Assembly: GCA_023392125.1 (NCBI GenBank)
Contig: JAEVZS010000027.1
Coordinates: 1-64,000, forward strand
Direction of reading: 5' to 3'
DNA length: 64,000 nucleotides
DNA from: Bacteroidota bacterium
GTDB lineage: Bacteria; Bacteroidota; Bacteroidia; Cytophagales; Cytophagaceae
In this document: piece after piece, positions 1 through 8,579 of the stretch
Position numbering within the stretch: the first letter of the stretch is position 1
Layout of the letters: each line of letters opens with the position of its first letter
Position numbers and translations under genes: made by a program
Notes under the pieces: generated by a model
Databases searched by the model: none
Seen by the model: the letters and a program-made list of their open reading frames with translations, nothing else
Told to the model about the DNA's origin: nothing

Positions 1-73
1 TCACATACAGCCAAGCCCACATAGCTTTAAGCTTGTATTTCCTGTGAATCTTAATATCTTGGCGGTTTCTCAA
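1..73 (-). CDS. Possible 5' end of a gene running off the left edge
   Basis: On the minus strand a frame is open from about 130 to the window edge. Candidate starts are a TTG at 71-73 and an ATG at 20-22. The visible residues are basic and end in an aromatic stretch (WAWLYV), as at the beginning of a membrane segment. Only about 24 codons are visible, no good promoter or ribosome site is seen, and the product cannot be named. It could equally be non-coding sequence that happens to be open. Confidence 0.25.
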   Translation of the reverse strand, partial: MRNRQDIKIHRKYKLKAMWAWLYV

Positions 74-640
74 GGAAACAGGAAATTTATGCCGTAAATA
101 TAGAAACCTTTTTAGATTTATTAAAAATCTTTAAGCTATATGTTGTATTTCTTAGTGCATTCTTACTGATCAAAACGAATGGGTAAAAGTTTGGTTTTCT
201 GTGAAACATTATAAAAATGTAATATTGACCAAATTTTTATGCCACATTTTTGTAACCCCATCGACCAGATTAATTATAGAGTAGATTGATGTCCGGGAAT
301 ACCACTGTAAAAATTGTTCCGCATCCAGACATGAATCAGATTACAAAACAATCCTGCAAGCTTCCACACAATATAAAAACCTTATTATGAAAACAATAAC
401 AAAAAATATATTCTGAGAAGCATTTCAAAAATCTTGTCCTGAGGTTCGAAATCAGCATATAAGCCGTGAGTGGCTTTAATTAAGAGTAATATTTTTTCTT
501 ATTTTCTTAATATTATCCCTGTAAACACCCTTTTTTCTTTATCCGGAGCACAATACTTAACGTATATGAAAGGAAGTTCCTGCGGACTATCCGGCAGATC
601 TGTTTTCATCAGTTAGTAGCAAATGCAAGAAAATACATGC
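74..640. other. AT-rich intergenic region downstream of porD
   Basis: No convincing open frame on either strand. A short inverted repeat (catgc/gcatg, 636-650) brackets the porD stop codon and is followed on the minus strand by a short T-rich run, so it may act as a weak terminator. In many Bacteroidota the bamD-rpoZ-coaBC-porD operon continues into recN; here that position is empty. Confidence 0.5.
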
Positions 641-1540
641 TTAGCGCATGAGTATACGCTGGTACTTTTCGGAGTTGAGCGGATCCAGTTCTCTCAATAT
701 TCTGGCAGCCTCTTCCCGTACTTTCATATCTCCCTTGGAAAAAACTCCTACCAGCTCGTCTGATTTAGCCAGAAAAAATGATTTAATAACTATGGAATAG
801 GGTTTTAGTATATTGACCTGTCTGATCGACTTAAGGTATTCGAGAATTTCTTTCCTTTTTTCGTCCTGATTTTCATCAAACGAATCAAGAGCTACTCTGT
901 GATATTTGTAAAACCCTTCTCTAAATTCTGTAATCTGCTGATGATTCATATTTTCCTGCAGCCAGTAGCGACCGTTATAATCCTTTCCTTCATCCCAGCC
1001 CGGAGCCGAAGACATCGCCGTGTTCAGAATATTCCGGGCTTTTTCAAAATACGGAGAGCCGCCCAACGGAGAAAAAGAATCATAATCCATTCCTATGATA
1101 ATATTGATATAATAGCCAAGTACAGAGGTAAGATTGGACAGGAAGCTGTTTTCATTAAAATTCATCTGAATGGACTCTCTGTACTCAAACTGAAAGCTCC
1201 TGTCCAGAAAGTTTAACAATACCGTCTCATAGGTAGAGCCATATACAGGCCTCAGTGCCATAATCTGTATAGATCCCTCATAACTTCCAGCTGTCACCGC
1301 TCCTTTTTCGAGGGTAATAAGTATATTGCATTTAATACGTTCTTCTGTTTCAAAAGCATCGTCAGTCCATTTACGGGTATTGATAAATGATGCAATATCC
1401 TTCTGCATGGTTTCAAATACACGTCTGTCTGTAGCCTGTATCTTCTCCGCATTAATCGAGACATTGCAGTTCAATTCCTGAGCACGTGCATACAAGCCCT
1501 GAAAAATGAGAAAAAAGAGTATAATGTGTATTTTATTCAT
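641..1540 (-). CDS. porD: Type IX secretion protein PorD (DUF4835 family)
   Basis: A 299-residue secreted protein with a signal peptide of about 20 residues ending in ARAQ. The mature start (ELNCNVSINAEKIQ) and the whole length fit the DUF4835/PorD family, a periplasmic component linked to type IX secretion and gliding in Bacteroidota. Its exact biochemical role is not established. It starts 3 bases after the coaBC stop and is the last gene of the bamD-rpoZ-coaBC-porD operon, an order that is widely conserved in the phylum. With PorP/SprF at 21677-22687 and the T9SS-exported hydrolase at 31317-32636 it shows that the organism has a type IX system. The assignment rests on family resemblance and on the operon. 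Confidence 0.85.
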   Translation of the reverse strand: MNKIHIILFFLIFQGLYARAQELNCNVSINAEKIQATDRRVFETMQKDIASFINTRKWTDDAFETEERIKCNILITLEKGAVTAGSYEGSIQIMALRPVYGSTYETVLLNFLDRSFQFEYRESIQMNFNENSFLSNLTSVLGYYINIIIGMDYDSFSPLGGSPYFEKARNILNTAMSSAPGWDEGKDYNGRYWLQENMNHQQITEFREGFYKYHRVALDSFDENQDEKRKEILEYLKSIRQVNILKPYSIVIKSFFLAKSDELVGVFSKGDMKVREEAARILRELDPLNSEKYQRILMR

Positions 1541-1543
1541 GAA

Positions 1544-2752
1544 TTATAATAGAGCAAAGATATTCTGAATGATATCTGATGCAGCGTCTTTCTTACTTTT
1601 TAACTCAAAAGCGTTTATTTTATTATACCTGTCAATAATCGTTATCTTGTTGGTATCATATCCGAAACCGGCTCCGGGGTCATTAAGCGAGTTTAAAACA
1701 ATAAAATCCAGATTCTTGCTAAGAATTTTCTTTTGTGCATTCTGAAGCTCATTATCTGTTTCAAGAGCAAATCCGATGATTATCTGATCTTTTCTTTTTC
1801 TTTTACCAAGCTCGGCAGCTATATCTTTTGTTTGAGTAAGTGGCAGTGCCAGCATGTCATCCCCGGCATCTTTTTTCATTTTGCTGCTATGAACAATAGC
1901 GGGTTTATAATCCGCTACAGCAGCAGCCATAATTATGATATCGGCTTTCTCTGAATACCGGAGAGCCTCAGTATACATTTCCTCGGCTGTTTCAACACGA
2001 ACACACATTACTCCTTCTTCCTCTCTGAGATAGGTTGGCCCGGATACCAATATTACTTCTCCGCCCTGATGCAGACACTCTGCAGCGAGTGCATAGCCCA
2101 TTTTACCGGTTGAACGATTGCCTATAAAGCGGACAGGATCCACTGGTTCGTAAGTAGGTCCTGCGGTAATAAGCACTTTTTTTCCTTTCAGGGGTAAATG
2201 CTCCGGACTGCTCAGCAAATTTTGCAGATAACTCAGAAGCTCTTCCGGCTCCTGCATTCTTCCTTTACCTATAAGTCCGCTTGCCAGTTCTCCGTGTGAA
2301 GAATCTGCTATATGATTGCCATATTCCTGCAAAAGTTTCAGATTTCTTCTGGTTGCGGGATGCTGATACATATCCAGATCCATGGCAGGAGCAAAAACTA
2401 CCGGACACCTGGCAGACAGATATACAGCTGTCAGCAGATTGTCACAGATACCACCCGCGCATTTGGCTATAGTATTGGCAGAGGCAGGAGCAATAAGAAA
2501 AATATCTGCCCAAAGCCCCAGTTCAACGTGATTATTCCAAACTCCGGTTTGAGCATCACTTGTAAGCTCAGTAATAACCGGATGCTTGCTTAATGTCGAA
2601 AGAGTGAGCGGAGTAATAAAAGAACAGGCAGAAGTAGTGGCAATTACCTTTACTTCTGCCTGTTCTTTTACAAGTAAACGCACCAGATGAGCCGCTTTAT
2701 AAGCGGCTATGCTTCCGCAAACTCCGAGTAATACCTTCTTTCCACGGAGCAT
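1544..2752 (-). CDS. coaBC: Bifunctional phosphopantothenoylcysteine decarboxylase / phosphopantothenate-cysteine ligase
   Basis: Makes 4'-phosphopantetheine precursor for coenzyme A: the C-terminal CoaB half joins cysteine to phosphopantothenate, and the N-terminal FMN-dependent CoaC half decarboxylates the product. Visible motifs: GSIAAYK at the N terminus, the catalytic His in NNHVELGLWAD, PASANTIAK, and PAMDLDMY where many homologues have PAMNxxMW. The CoaB half begins near residue 190 with GPTYEPVDPVRFIGNRSTGKMG-type nucleotide-binding sequence and later has AAAVADYKP. The length (402 aa) is normal. It starts 8 bases after rpoZ and runs into porD, so it is translated as part of the bamD operon. 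Confidence 0.96.
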   Translation of the reverse strand: MLRGKKVLLGVCGSIAAYKAAHLVRLLVKEQAEVKVIATTSACSFITPLTLSTLSKHPVITELTSDAQTGVWNNHVELGLWADIFLIAPASANTIAKCAGGICDNLLTAVYLSARCPVVFAPAMDLDMYQHPATRRNLKLLQEYGNHIADSSHGELASGLIGKGRMQEPEELLSYLQNLLSSPEHLPLKGKKVLITAGPTYEPVDPVRFIGNRSTGKMGYALAAECLHQGGEVILVSGPTYLREEEGVMCVRVETAEEMYTEALRYSEKADIIIMAAAVADYKPAIVHSSKMKKDAGDDMLALPLTQTKDIAAELGKRKRKDQIIIGFALETDNELQNAQKKILSKNLDFIVLNSLNDPGAGFGYDTNKITIIDRYNKINAFELKSKKDAASDIIQNIFALL

Positions 2753-2760
2753 ACAGGTAC

Positions 2761-3102
2761 TTATTCTTTCTCTGACTGAGAAGGTGTATTTTCCTCCTCA
2801 ACCCTTCTGAACATGATTTTGTCATCCATAAACTCTTCCAATGCTACAATAGAAGGCTTTGGCATTCTTTCATAGAATTTCGAGATTTCAATTTGCTCTC
2901 TGTTTTCAAAGATTTCTTCCAGATTATCAACGGTAGAAGCAAAGTCAGCAAGTTTATTATTCAATTCTTCCTTAACTTTAGTAGACACCTGTCTTGCTCT
3001 TTTAGACGCTACAACAATGCTTTCGTATATATTTCCGGTCTTTGCAGCAAGTTTTTCCGTATCTCTGGTTATAATCGCTGAAGGTATGTTTGTTTTTTTC
3101 AT
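2761..3102 (-). CDS. rpoZ: RNA polymerase omega subunit (Rpb6 family)
   Basis: A 113-residue protein resembling the Bacteroidota omega/Rpb6 family: the N-terminal half carries the helix GNIYESIVVASKRARQ that in omega packs against the beta' subunit, and the tail is acidic. Omega helps assemble and stabilise RNA polymerase. It lies 2 bases downstream of bamD and 8 bases upstream of coaBC, which matches the usual gene order in the phylum and supports the call. An annotation pipeline might list it only as DUF-type omega. Confidence 0.85.
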   Translation of the reverse strand: MKKTNIPSAIITRDTEKLAAKTGNIYESIVVASKRARQVSTKVKEELNNKLADFASTVDNLEEIFENREQIEISKFYERMPKPSIVALEEFMDDKIMFRRVEEENTPSQSEKE

Positions 3103-3104
3103 AA

Positions 3105-3923
3105 TTAGCTTCTGATCTTTTTTATACTGTCAAGGCTCTTTTTATAAATTTGCTCAGCCTCTTTTTTGAATTTACTATTCGGATACTGATCTACAAAATT
3201 CTCATAAAATTCGATAGCTTCCAAATACCTTTCCTCCTGTTTTGCAGTTACACTGACCTGAGCCAGCTTAAACTGGGAGTTAATCTGCAACCAGGATGCT
3301 TCCTCAACATAACCGGAAGAAGGGTATTGCTTCATAAAAGCCCCAAAAGCTATAACCGCTGATTTATAATGAATATTATTGTTTTTTCCCAGATCGTAAT
3401 ATAGCCTGGCTTTGTCAAAAGCCTTTCTCTCAAGCTTTTTATTGATCTCATCTGTCAGCTGATTTACCTCTTCGAGATACTGGCTTTTAGGATAACGGTT
3501 CACAAATTTCTGAAAAGCCCTTAATGCATCATGAGAACTGGTCTGATCAAGATTATATCTCGGAGCATCATTGTACAGGGATTTTGCGGCCATATACAAA
3601 GACTCTTCAGCCCGGTCGCTTCTGGTATAAAGATCATAAAATTCTTTAAAGTAATAAGCGCTCAGCACATACTGCTTTTGCTGGTAATAGCTCTGCGCTC
3701 TGTAAAATGAGGCCTTTTCTGCAGCTTCCGATCCTTTTAGCAAAGGCAATGTTTCATCAAAAAGAACCTGAGCTTTGTAATATTCTCCTTCTTCATAATA
3801 CCCATAAGCCGCCTCAAGCCTTTTATTGAGATCATTGCTGTTTCTGATTTTTTCAAATTTACTGCAACTCAGAATAGTTCCTGCAACGATGAGGAGAAAA
3901 AAATATACCAGCTTTCTTTTCAT
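3105..3923 (-). CDS. bamD: Outer-membrane protein assembly factor BamD
   Basis: Lipoprotein of the BAM complex that inserts beta-barrels in the outer membrane. It has a lipoprotein signal with the lipobox SC near residue 20, followed by TPR-like helical repeats (for example YYEEGEYYKAQVLFDETLPL and later FVDQYPNSKFKKEAEQIY). The open frame extends six codons further upstream, but I place the start at the ATG at 3923. That codon opens directly into the lipoprotein signal, and the promoter at 3930-3960 overlaps the upstream codons. The predicted mRNA leader is then only about 3 bases. It is the first gene of the bamD-rpoZ-coaBC-porD unit. Confidence 0.92.
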   Translation of the reverse strand: MKRKLVYFFLLIVAGTILSCSKFEKIRNSNDLNKRLEAAYGYYEEGEYYKAQVLFDETLPLLKGSEAAEKASFYRAQSYYQQKQYVLSAYYFKEFYDLYTRSDRAEESLYMAAKSLYNDAPRYNLDQTSSHDALRAFQKFVNRYPKSQYLEEVNQLTDEINKKLERKAFDKARLYYDLGKNNNIHYKSAVIAFGAFMKQYPSSGYVEEASWLQINSQFKLAQVSVTAKQEERYLEAIEFYENFVDQYPNSKFKKEAEQIYKKSLDSIKKIRS

Positions 3924-3929
3924 GACACG

Positions 3930-3960
3930 CAAATATAACATTTGTAAAATTTACATCAAA
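3930..3960 (-). promoter_or_regulatory. Bacteroidota-type promoter of the bamD operon
   Basis: On the minus strand TTTG (3957-3960) is followed after 19 bases by TATATTTG (3930-3937), a full match to the Bacteroidota sigma-70 consensus TTTG / TAnnTTTG. The -7 box ends 6 bases before the bamD ATG, which implies a leaderless or nearly leaderless transcript. Confidence 0.75.
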
Positions 3961-3967
3961 TCCGATT

Positions 3968-5470
3968 TTAGAGCTTCTGTTTGACAACCTGCTCACGGGT
4001 TGGTCTGCGTTCATGCCACCACTTAAATCCTTTCAATCTGGTATCAGGCTCCTGAATCAGCTGGGGTGGAATAAAAGAGCCTTCAGGCTTTTTGAGGAAC
4101 GATATGGTCTTTACTTTATTATTTTCAAAAAACATCTTCATATTACTGCTTATCACTTTATTCATACCGGTAAGCGCAGTATCTCCTTCCAGCACAAAAT
4201 AGATACTCTGTGCATTTCCGACAACATCCACTCTCCGGATCGAATCATTGACAAACCATGCATCAATATCTCTTCCCTTAACCTGGTTATAGTGCTTTAG
4301 TTCGTCAAGCGATATAATAAAGCTGTTCTGACGCAGGTACATCATGTCTATATGCCCGTTGACCATCTGCACATAAATGGTATCTCCCAGAATCTGATTA
4401 TCAAGATTCCACAGCACCGGTTGCTCGTAAAAGGAAATAAGTGAATCGGCAAAGTTATACACAAGCGAGTCGGCAACAGCCTGAAAGTCCTTTTTGAAAA
4501 CTTTACTGTTATAGTAAGCAAGCAGTTTCTTCTCACCGGTAGTCTGTTTTTTATCGATCGACACAAGTGTATCCGCATTCAAAAATAACGTGTCTCCGTC
4601 AGAGACTTTTATCATTAAAGCATCACCGAAAACCTTGGTATACCCCAAATCTCCGCGATGAATGGCATCATTTCCAAGAATAGTAATATCATCTTCTTTA
4701 CTGTACATCCGAACATTACCTTTCAATGTACCCCGATCGAGCAGTTTATTGTAAATGATATTATCACCTGAAATTTCATAAGCACCGGATAAAATAACGG
4801 ATTGATCCATATCACTTTCCTTCGTCATCGTATTGTAGTTTCCTGACTCCGCATGAATAGTATCACCTTTCGAAATGATCGTGGAAGGGCCAAGGAAAGT
4901 AGCAATTTTAGTTTCCGAGTTGTACAAGAGATGCTGGGAATAGAGAATAAAATCGTCTGTCTGATTAATAACTTTTACATTATCCCGGAAATCGAAGATC
5001 CGGCTGCTAGCCTCATATTTGCCCCTGACACTGGTAAGGGTGTTCGGAGGATCAAAAATTGTAGCGCCATCATTATATATGGCGGTCTTGTCTGCCATAT
5101 TATAATCCAGCGCTTCTGTTTTTACCGTAGAATTTCCGTCAACAAGAACAACGTTATTCCTAAAACGTGCGAGCTTAGTGTTTCCATTGTAAAAAAGCTT
5201 GGAAGATGTGATGGTGCTTTCATCCGGCTGCACAATCCTTACTCTGCCAAAAGCATCCAGTGCATTTTCTTTCGGATAAAAATACGCGGAATCCGTATAC
5301 ATCAATGCGCCGTCCTGCTTAAATATAACATTGCCCTTCAGTACCCGCACTCCCTTGCCTCTCCCCTCGAGCACATCTGCCTGTACCAGTTCTATTTTAT
5401 CCTTCTGGCCGAAGCAAAAAACAGGGACAATTATAGCGAATAAAATGAAAAATATTTTCCTCTTCGTCAT
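3968..5470 (-). CDS. OstA/LptA-like protein (lipopolysaccharide transport)
   Basis: A 500-residue exported protein with a signal peptide ending in CFGQ, followed by repeated OstA/LptA-type strands (LQADVLEG..., GNVIFKQDGALMYTDSAYFY, and several further sets). Proteins of this family form a beta-jellyroll bridge that carries lipopolysaccharide across the periplasm. The length is far above the roughly 180 residues of proteobacterial LptA, which is common in Bacteroidota where several jellyroll units are chained. The C terminus is positively charged. It lies 44 bases upstream of bamD on the same strand and diverges from tilS across a 48-base gap. The family call is firm; the exact partner is inferred. 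Confidence 0.85.
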   Translation of the reverse strand: MTKRKIFFILFAIIVPVFCFGQKDKIELVQADVLEGRGKGVRVLKGNVIFKQDGALMYTDSAYFYPKENALDAFGRVRIVQPDESTITSSKLFYNGNTKLARFRNNVVLVDGNSTVKTEALDYNMADKTAIYNDGATIFDPPNTLTSVRGKYEASSRIFDFRDNVKVINQTDDFILYSQHLLYNSETKIATFLGPSTIISKGDTIHAESGNYNTMTKESDMDQSVILSGAYEISGDNIIYNKLLDRGTLKGNVRMYSKEDDITILGNDAIHRGDLGYTKVFGDALMIKVSDGDTLFLNADTLVSIDKKQTTGEKKLLAYYNSKVFKKDFQAVADSLVYNFADSLISFYEQPVLWNLDNQILGDTIYVQMVNGHIDMMYLRQNSFIISLDELKHYNQVKGRDIDAWFVNDSIRRVDVVGNAQSIYFVLEGDTALTGMNKVISSNMKMFFENNKVKTISFLKKPEGSFIPPQLIQEPDTRLKGFKWWHERRPTREQVVKQKL

Positions 5471-5480
5471 GACAATGCAA

Positions 5481-5513
5481 ATTGCATAAAGTTACAGAAA
5501 AAAACTACATTCG
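5481..5513 (+). promoter_or_regulatory. Probable tilS promoter
   Basis: ATTG (5481-5484), 21 bases, then TACATTCG (5506-5513), a one-base variant of TAnnTTTG. The box ends 5 bases before the tilS ATG, so the transcript would be nearly leaderless. The 48-base gap must also hold the start of the divergent OstA gene. Confidence 0.5.
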
Positions 5514-5518
5514 TCCCT

Positions 5519-6859
5519 ATGTTAGATCGTTTCAATAAATACATAAAGGATAAGAATCTTTTCAATAAAACGCACTTTCTGATCGTTGCCGTGAGCGGCG
5601 GAATAGACTCAGTCTGCCTTTGTCACCTGCTTCATCTGTCCGGATATAGTTTTGCCATTGCTCACTGCAATTTTGGACTCCGGGGCCGGGAGTCCGATCT
5701 GGACGAGGAGTTTGTAAAAGAACTTGCAGAGCGATATAAGGTCCCGTTTTTTGTCAAATCTTTTGATACGACCGGATTTGCGGAACAAAACAGAGTCTCG
5801 ATTCAGATGGCAGCCCGTTCCTTGCGCTATCAGTGGTTTGAAGAATTACTTTCACTGCATAAAGCTGACAAAGTTCTCACAGCCCATCATCGTAACGACT
5901 CGATTGAAACATTTTTTCTAAACCTGACAAGAGGGACTGGTATCGCCGGTTTACATGGCATTCAGGCCCGAGCAGACATTTATGCCAGACCTCTGCTTTT
6001 CACTACCCGGGAAGAGATTAAAATCTTAACAGAAACCCATGGGCTGCAATGGCGTGAAGACAGTTCGAACAAAAGCACGAAATACAAGCGCAATTTTTTG
6101 AGACACAACATTATACCTCAGTTTTCAGAGTTGAATCCTAATTTTACGGAAACCATAACCGAAACAATCGAGAAGATTGCACTTGCAGAGGCTGTTTTTG
6201 GAGAGCAGGTTGAACACTTCCGAAGCAATGTGCTCAAAAAAAATGCAGGCTACTATTCAATCAATATCGAAAAGTTAAAAGCTTATAAGCACGTGCTTAT
6301 TCTGCTCTATGAAGTCCTCAAAACCTTTCATTTTAATTTCAATCAGTGCAAGGAGATTCTGAGCGCACTTGATTCCGGGCCAGGAAAAAAATTTATTTCG
6401 AAGGATTATATCTTAATAAAGGATCGTAGCGAACTGGTTATTACACGCACAGAAACAAATACAGATAATGCTACAGGACTCATAAACTCCGACACTGAAG
6501 TATTCCGTTTTCAATCCATGACGCTGTACATAAGAATGTATTCTGCCAGCGAATACATTATAAAGCCAAATTCTGACATTGTTGCGCTGGATATGGAAAA
6601 GCTTCGCTTTCCACTGACAATCAGATACTGGCAACAGGGTGATCACTTTCAACCTTTGGGAATGACCGGAACCAAAAAAGTAAGTGATTTACTGATCAAC
6701 AGCAAAGTCCCGCTGAATTTGAAAAGCCATGTCTGTGTTTTACTTTCTGATGAAAAAATTGCCTGGATTATCGGGCAGCGGTTAGATAATCGCTTTAAGA
6801 TTACTCCCAAAACCAAAAAAGTAATGGAAGTACAGGCAATTAGTGATTTTTATCAATAA
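5519..6859 (+). CDS. tilS: tRNA(Ile)-lysidine synthetase
   Basis: Modifies C34 of the CAU-anticodon isoleucine tRNA to lysidine using ATP and lysine, so that it reads AUA. The PP-loop SGGIDS lies at residues 26-31, followed by the family block AHCNFGLRGRESDLDEEF and TAHHRNDSIETFFLNLTRGTG. The C-terminal region (about 350-446) has the TilS substrate-binding domain with the typical WQQGDHFQPLGMTGTKKVSDL sequence split over the motif GDxFxPLGMxGxKKVSD. Full length at 446 aa. It is followed after 68 bases by the YihY gene on the same strand. Confidence 0.96.
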   Translation: MLDRFNKYIKDKNLFNKTHFLIVAVSGGIDSVCLCHLLHLSGYSFAIAHCNFGLRGRESDLDEEFVKELAERYKVPFFVKSFDTTGFAEQNRVSIQMAARSLRYQWFEELLSLHKADKVLTAHHRNDSIETFFLNLTRGTGIAGLHGIQARADIYARPLLFTTREEIKILTETHGLQWREDSSNKSTKYKRNFLRHNIIPQFSELNPNFTETITETIEKIALAEAVFGEQVEHFRSNVLKKNAGYYSINIEKLKAYKHVLILLYEVLKTFHFNFNQCKEILSALDSGPGKKFISKDYILIKDRSELVITRTETNTDNATGLINSDTEVFRFQSMTLYIRMYSASEYIIKPNSDIVALDMEKLRFPLTIRYWQQGDHFQPLGMTGTKKVSDLLINSKVPLNLKSHVCVLLSDEKIAWIIGQRLDNRFKITPKTKKVMEVQAISDFYQ

Positions 6860-6927
6860 TTACCCAAAGGAACTACTTTATTGCCAACATTTTTTCTAAA
6901 AATGAGTGTATAGAAAAAATGAAATAA

Positions 6928-7812
6928 ATGGCCAGACACTGGTTTGTTCGCTTTGGCTCTCTGCTCAGGGCAACAATTATCAAATGGAACAAAGATGAAG
7001 CATTTACCATGGCTTCATCATTATCCTATTATGCCATATTCTCTCTACCACCCTTATTATTGATTATTGTAAACGCTGCCGGCAAGCTACTGGGTAAAAA
7101 AGCAACAGAAGGCAAGGTCTCCGCAGCATTCGGAGATATAATCGGACACGACATAGCTGATCATATACAGTTGATCATAGCAAACTCAAGTCTGGAAAAA
7201 ACAGGGCTATCCCGTTCCTTGTTCAGCTTCTTTCTGCTACTTGTTGCCGCCACAGGCCTGTTGGGGCAATTGCAGGGCTGTCTGGATAAAATCTGGAAAA
7301 TAAAGCCAAGAAAAGGGACGGCGATTATTAAGATTATAGTAGAAAGAGTAGAAGGCTTTTTAATCATTCTGCTTATTGGATGCTTTTTTATTCTGCTTCT
7401 TTTTTCTCAGAATATCTTCCGGAATGTCAACTCCTATTTTTTTACCATAAAGTTCCATTATACAGCAGAAGTTTTATTTATTCTGAAACTACTTGTTGCC
7501 TTATTTCTGTTAACTCTTTTGTTTGGACTGCTGCTTAAAATTCTGTCCAATGTATACCTCAGCTTCCGTTTTATCTGGCCAGGAGCATTAATAACTGCGG
7601 TATTATTTATGGGGGGAAAATACGCCCTGCAACTTTATCTCCATCACTTTAACCCTGGCTCAGCCTACGGGAAAGCCGGATTTGTGATTATTCTTTTAAT
7701 CTGGGTATTCTATTCAAGCCTGCTGCTGCTTTTTGGCGCCGAATTTACCCAAGTCTACTCGGAAGTAAGCGGCCAGGATATCAGACCGAACAAGCTGGCA
7801 AAAAGAGCCTGA
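6928..7812 (+). CDS. YihY/BrkB family inner-membrane protein
   Basis: A 294-residue polytopic protein of the YihY/BrkB family (once misannotated as ribonuclease BN). Six hydrophobic helices can be traced, with the family hallmarks ASSLSYYAIFSLPPLLL near the N terminus and FNPGSAYGKAGFVIILLIWVFYSS near the C terminus, followed by a basic tail. The function of the family is unsettled; transport or envelope roles have been proposed. It follows tilS and converges on the lipoprotein gene at 7835 with a 22-base gap. Confidence 0.9.
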   Translation: MARHWFVRFGSLLRATIIKWNKDEAFTMASSLSYYAIFSLPPLLLIIVNAAGKLLGKKATEGKVSAAFGDIIGHDIADHIQLIIANSSLEKTGLSRSLFSFFLLLVAATGLLGQLQGCLDKIWKIKPRKGTAIIKIIVERVEGFLIILLIGCFFILLLFSQNIFRNVNSYFFTIKFHYTAEVLFILKLLVALFLLTLLFGLLLKILSNVYLSFRFIWPGALITAVLFMGGKYALQLYLHHFNPGSAYGKAGFVIILLIWVFYSSLLLLFGAEFTQVYSEVSGQDIRPNKLAKRA

Positions 7813-7834
7813 TCTCGTTCCCGGAATTTAAAAA

Positions 7835-8509
7835 TCACTTAAAAAGTACCTCTCTGTCCTTATTTCTGTAGCGTCCCGAAATTTTACCTCCCGCTTCTGT
7901 CTTTTGCTCCGGTACCACAGAAAAGGTCCTTTGTATAGCCAGCCGCACTGTCTGACCCGCAAAAAGCGAACTAACAGACACCGGTATCGTAACAAAATCG
8001 CTTCCAGGTGATTCCTCTGTAAGATAGCGGACCGTCCCGTGAGATACAGGAATCACAAAAAGCATGGCAGTCTCATTGTATTGGAGAGAGGCTCCGGACC
8101 AGTATATTTGCTGCTCATTTTTCGCATCCAGCTCGTCAAAATCCTGTATTTCGATCGGGACAAGCTTAACAAAGTTGTAGTAACGCTTCCCTTCCAGATC
8201 TTCCCATACAAAAGTTCCGCTTTCTGTATAACCTTCAATAACCTTCTCATAACTTTGAATCAGCGGATTATAATCCAGGTAAAAATCATCAAAACGTACC
8301 GTGCTCGGACTGGTTAACCGTAATATATTCCCTGTTGATTTCTTGTGCCGGAACTGAGCTCTGATATAGGTTCTGTCTTCCGCTTTGTTATAAAACAGCT
8401 CGTATTCTGAATAAATCTTGCGCTGATTTACATCCAGCGTTTCATCCATTTTGCAGCCTGCTGCTACAAGACAAAGCAAGAGCAGAAAAAACTGCATCTT
8501 CATTTTCAT
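7835..8509 (-). CDS. Lipoprotein of unknown function, last gene of the sigma/FecR operon
   Basis: A 224-residue protein with a lipoprotein signal (lipobox AAGC near residue 19) followed by KMDET. The rest is rich in beta-strand-like alternation and I recognise no named domain. It lies 70 bases downstream of the STN/barrel protein on the same strand, so it is probably the fourth member of the ECF sigma/FecR/STN unit and may be a surface or periplasmic partner of the barrel. That link is inferred only from position. Confidence 0.75.
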   Translation of the reverse strand: MKMKMQFFLLLLCLVAAGCKMDETLDVNQRKIYSEYELFYNKAEDRTYIRAQFRHKKSTGNILRLTSPSTVRFDDFYLDYNPLIQSYEKVIEGYTESGTFVWEDLEGKRYYNFVKLVPIEIQDFDELDAKNEQQIYWSGASLQYNETAMLFVIPVSHGTVRYLTEESPGSDFVTIPVSVSSLFAGQTVRLAIQRTFSVVPEQKTEAGGKISGRYRNKDREVLFK

Positions 8510-8579
8510 ACATTTAACTATGAGAAATTAACTCTCTTACTTTGTTAAAGACAACCAATAACATATAATAGCTGCATCA

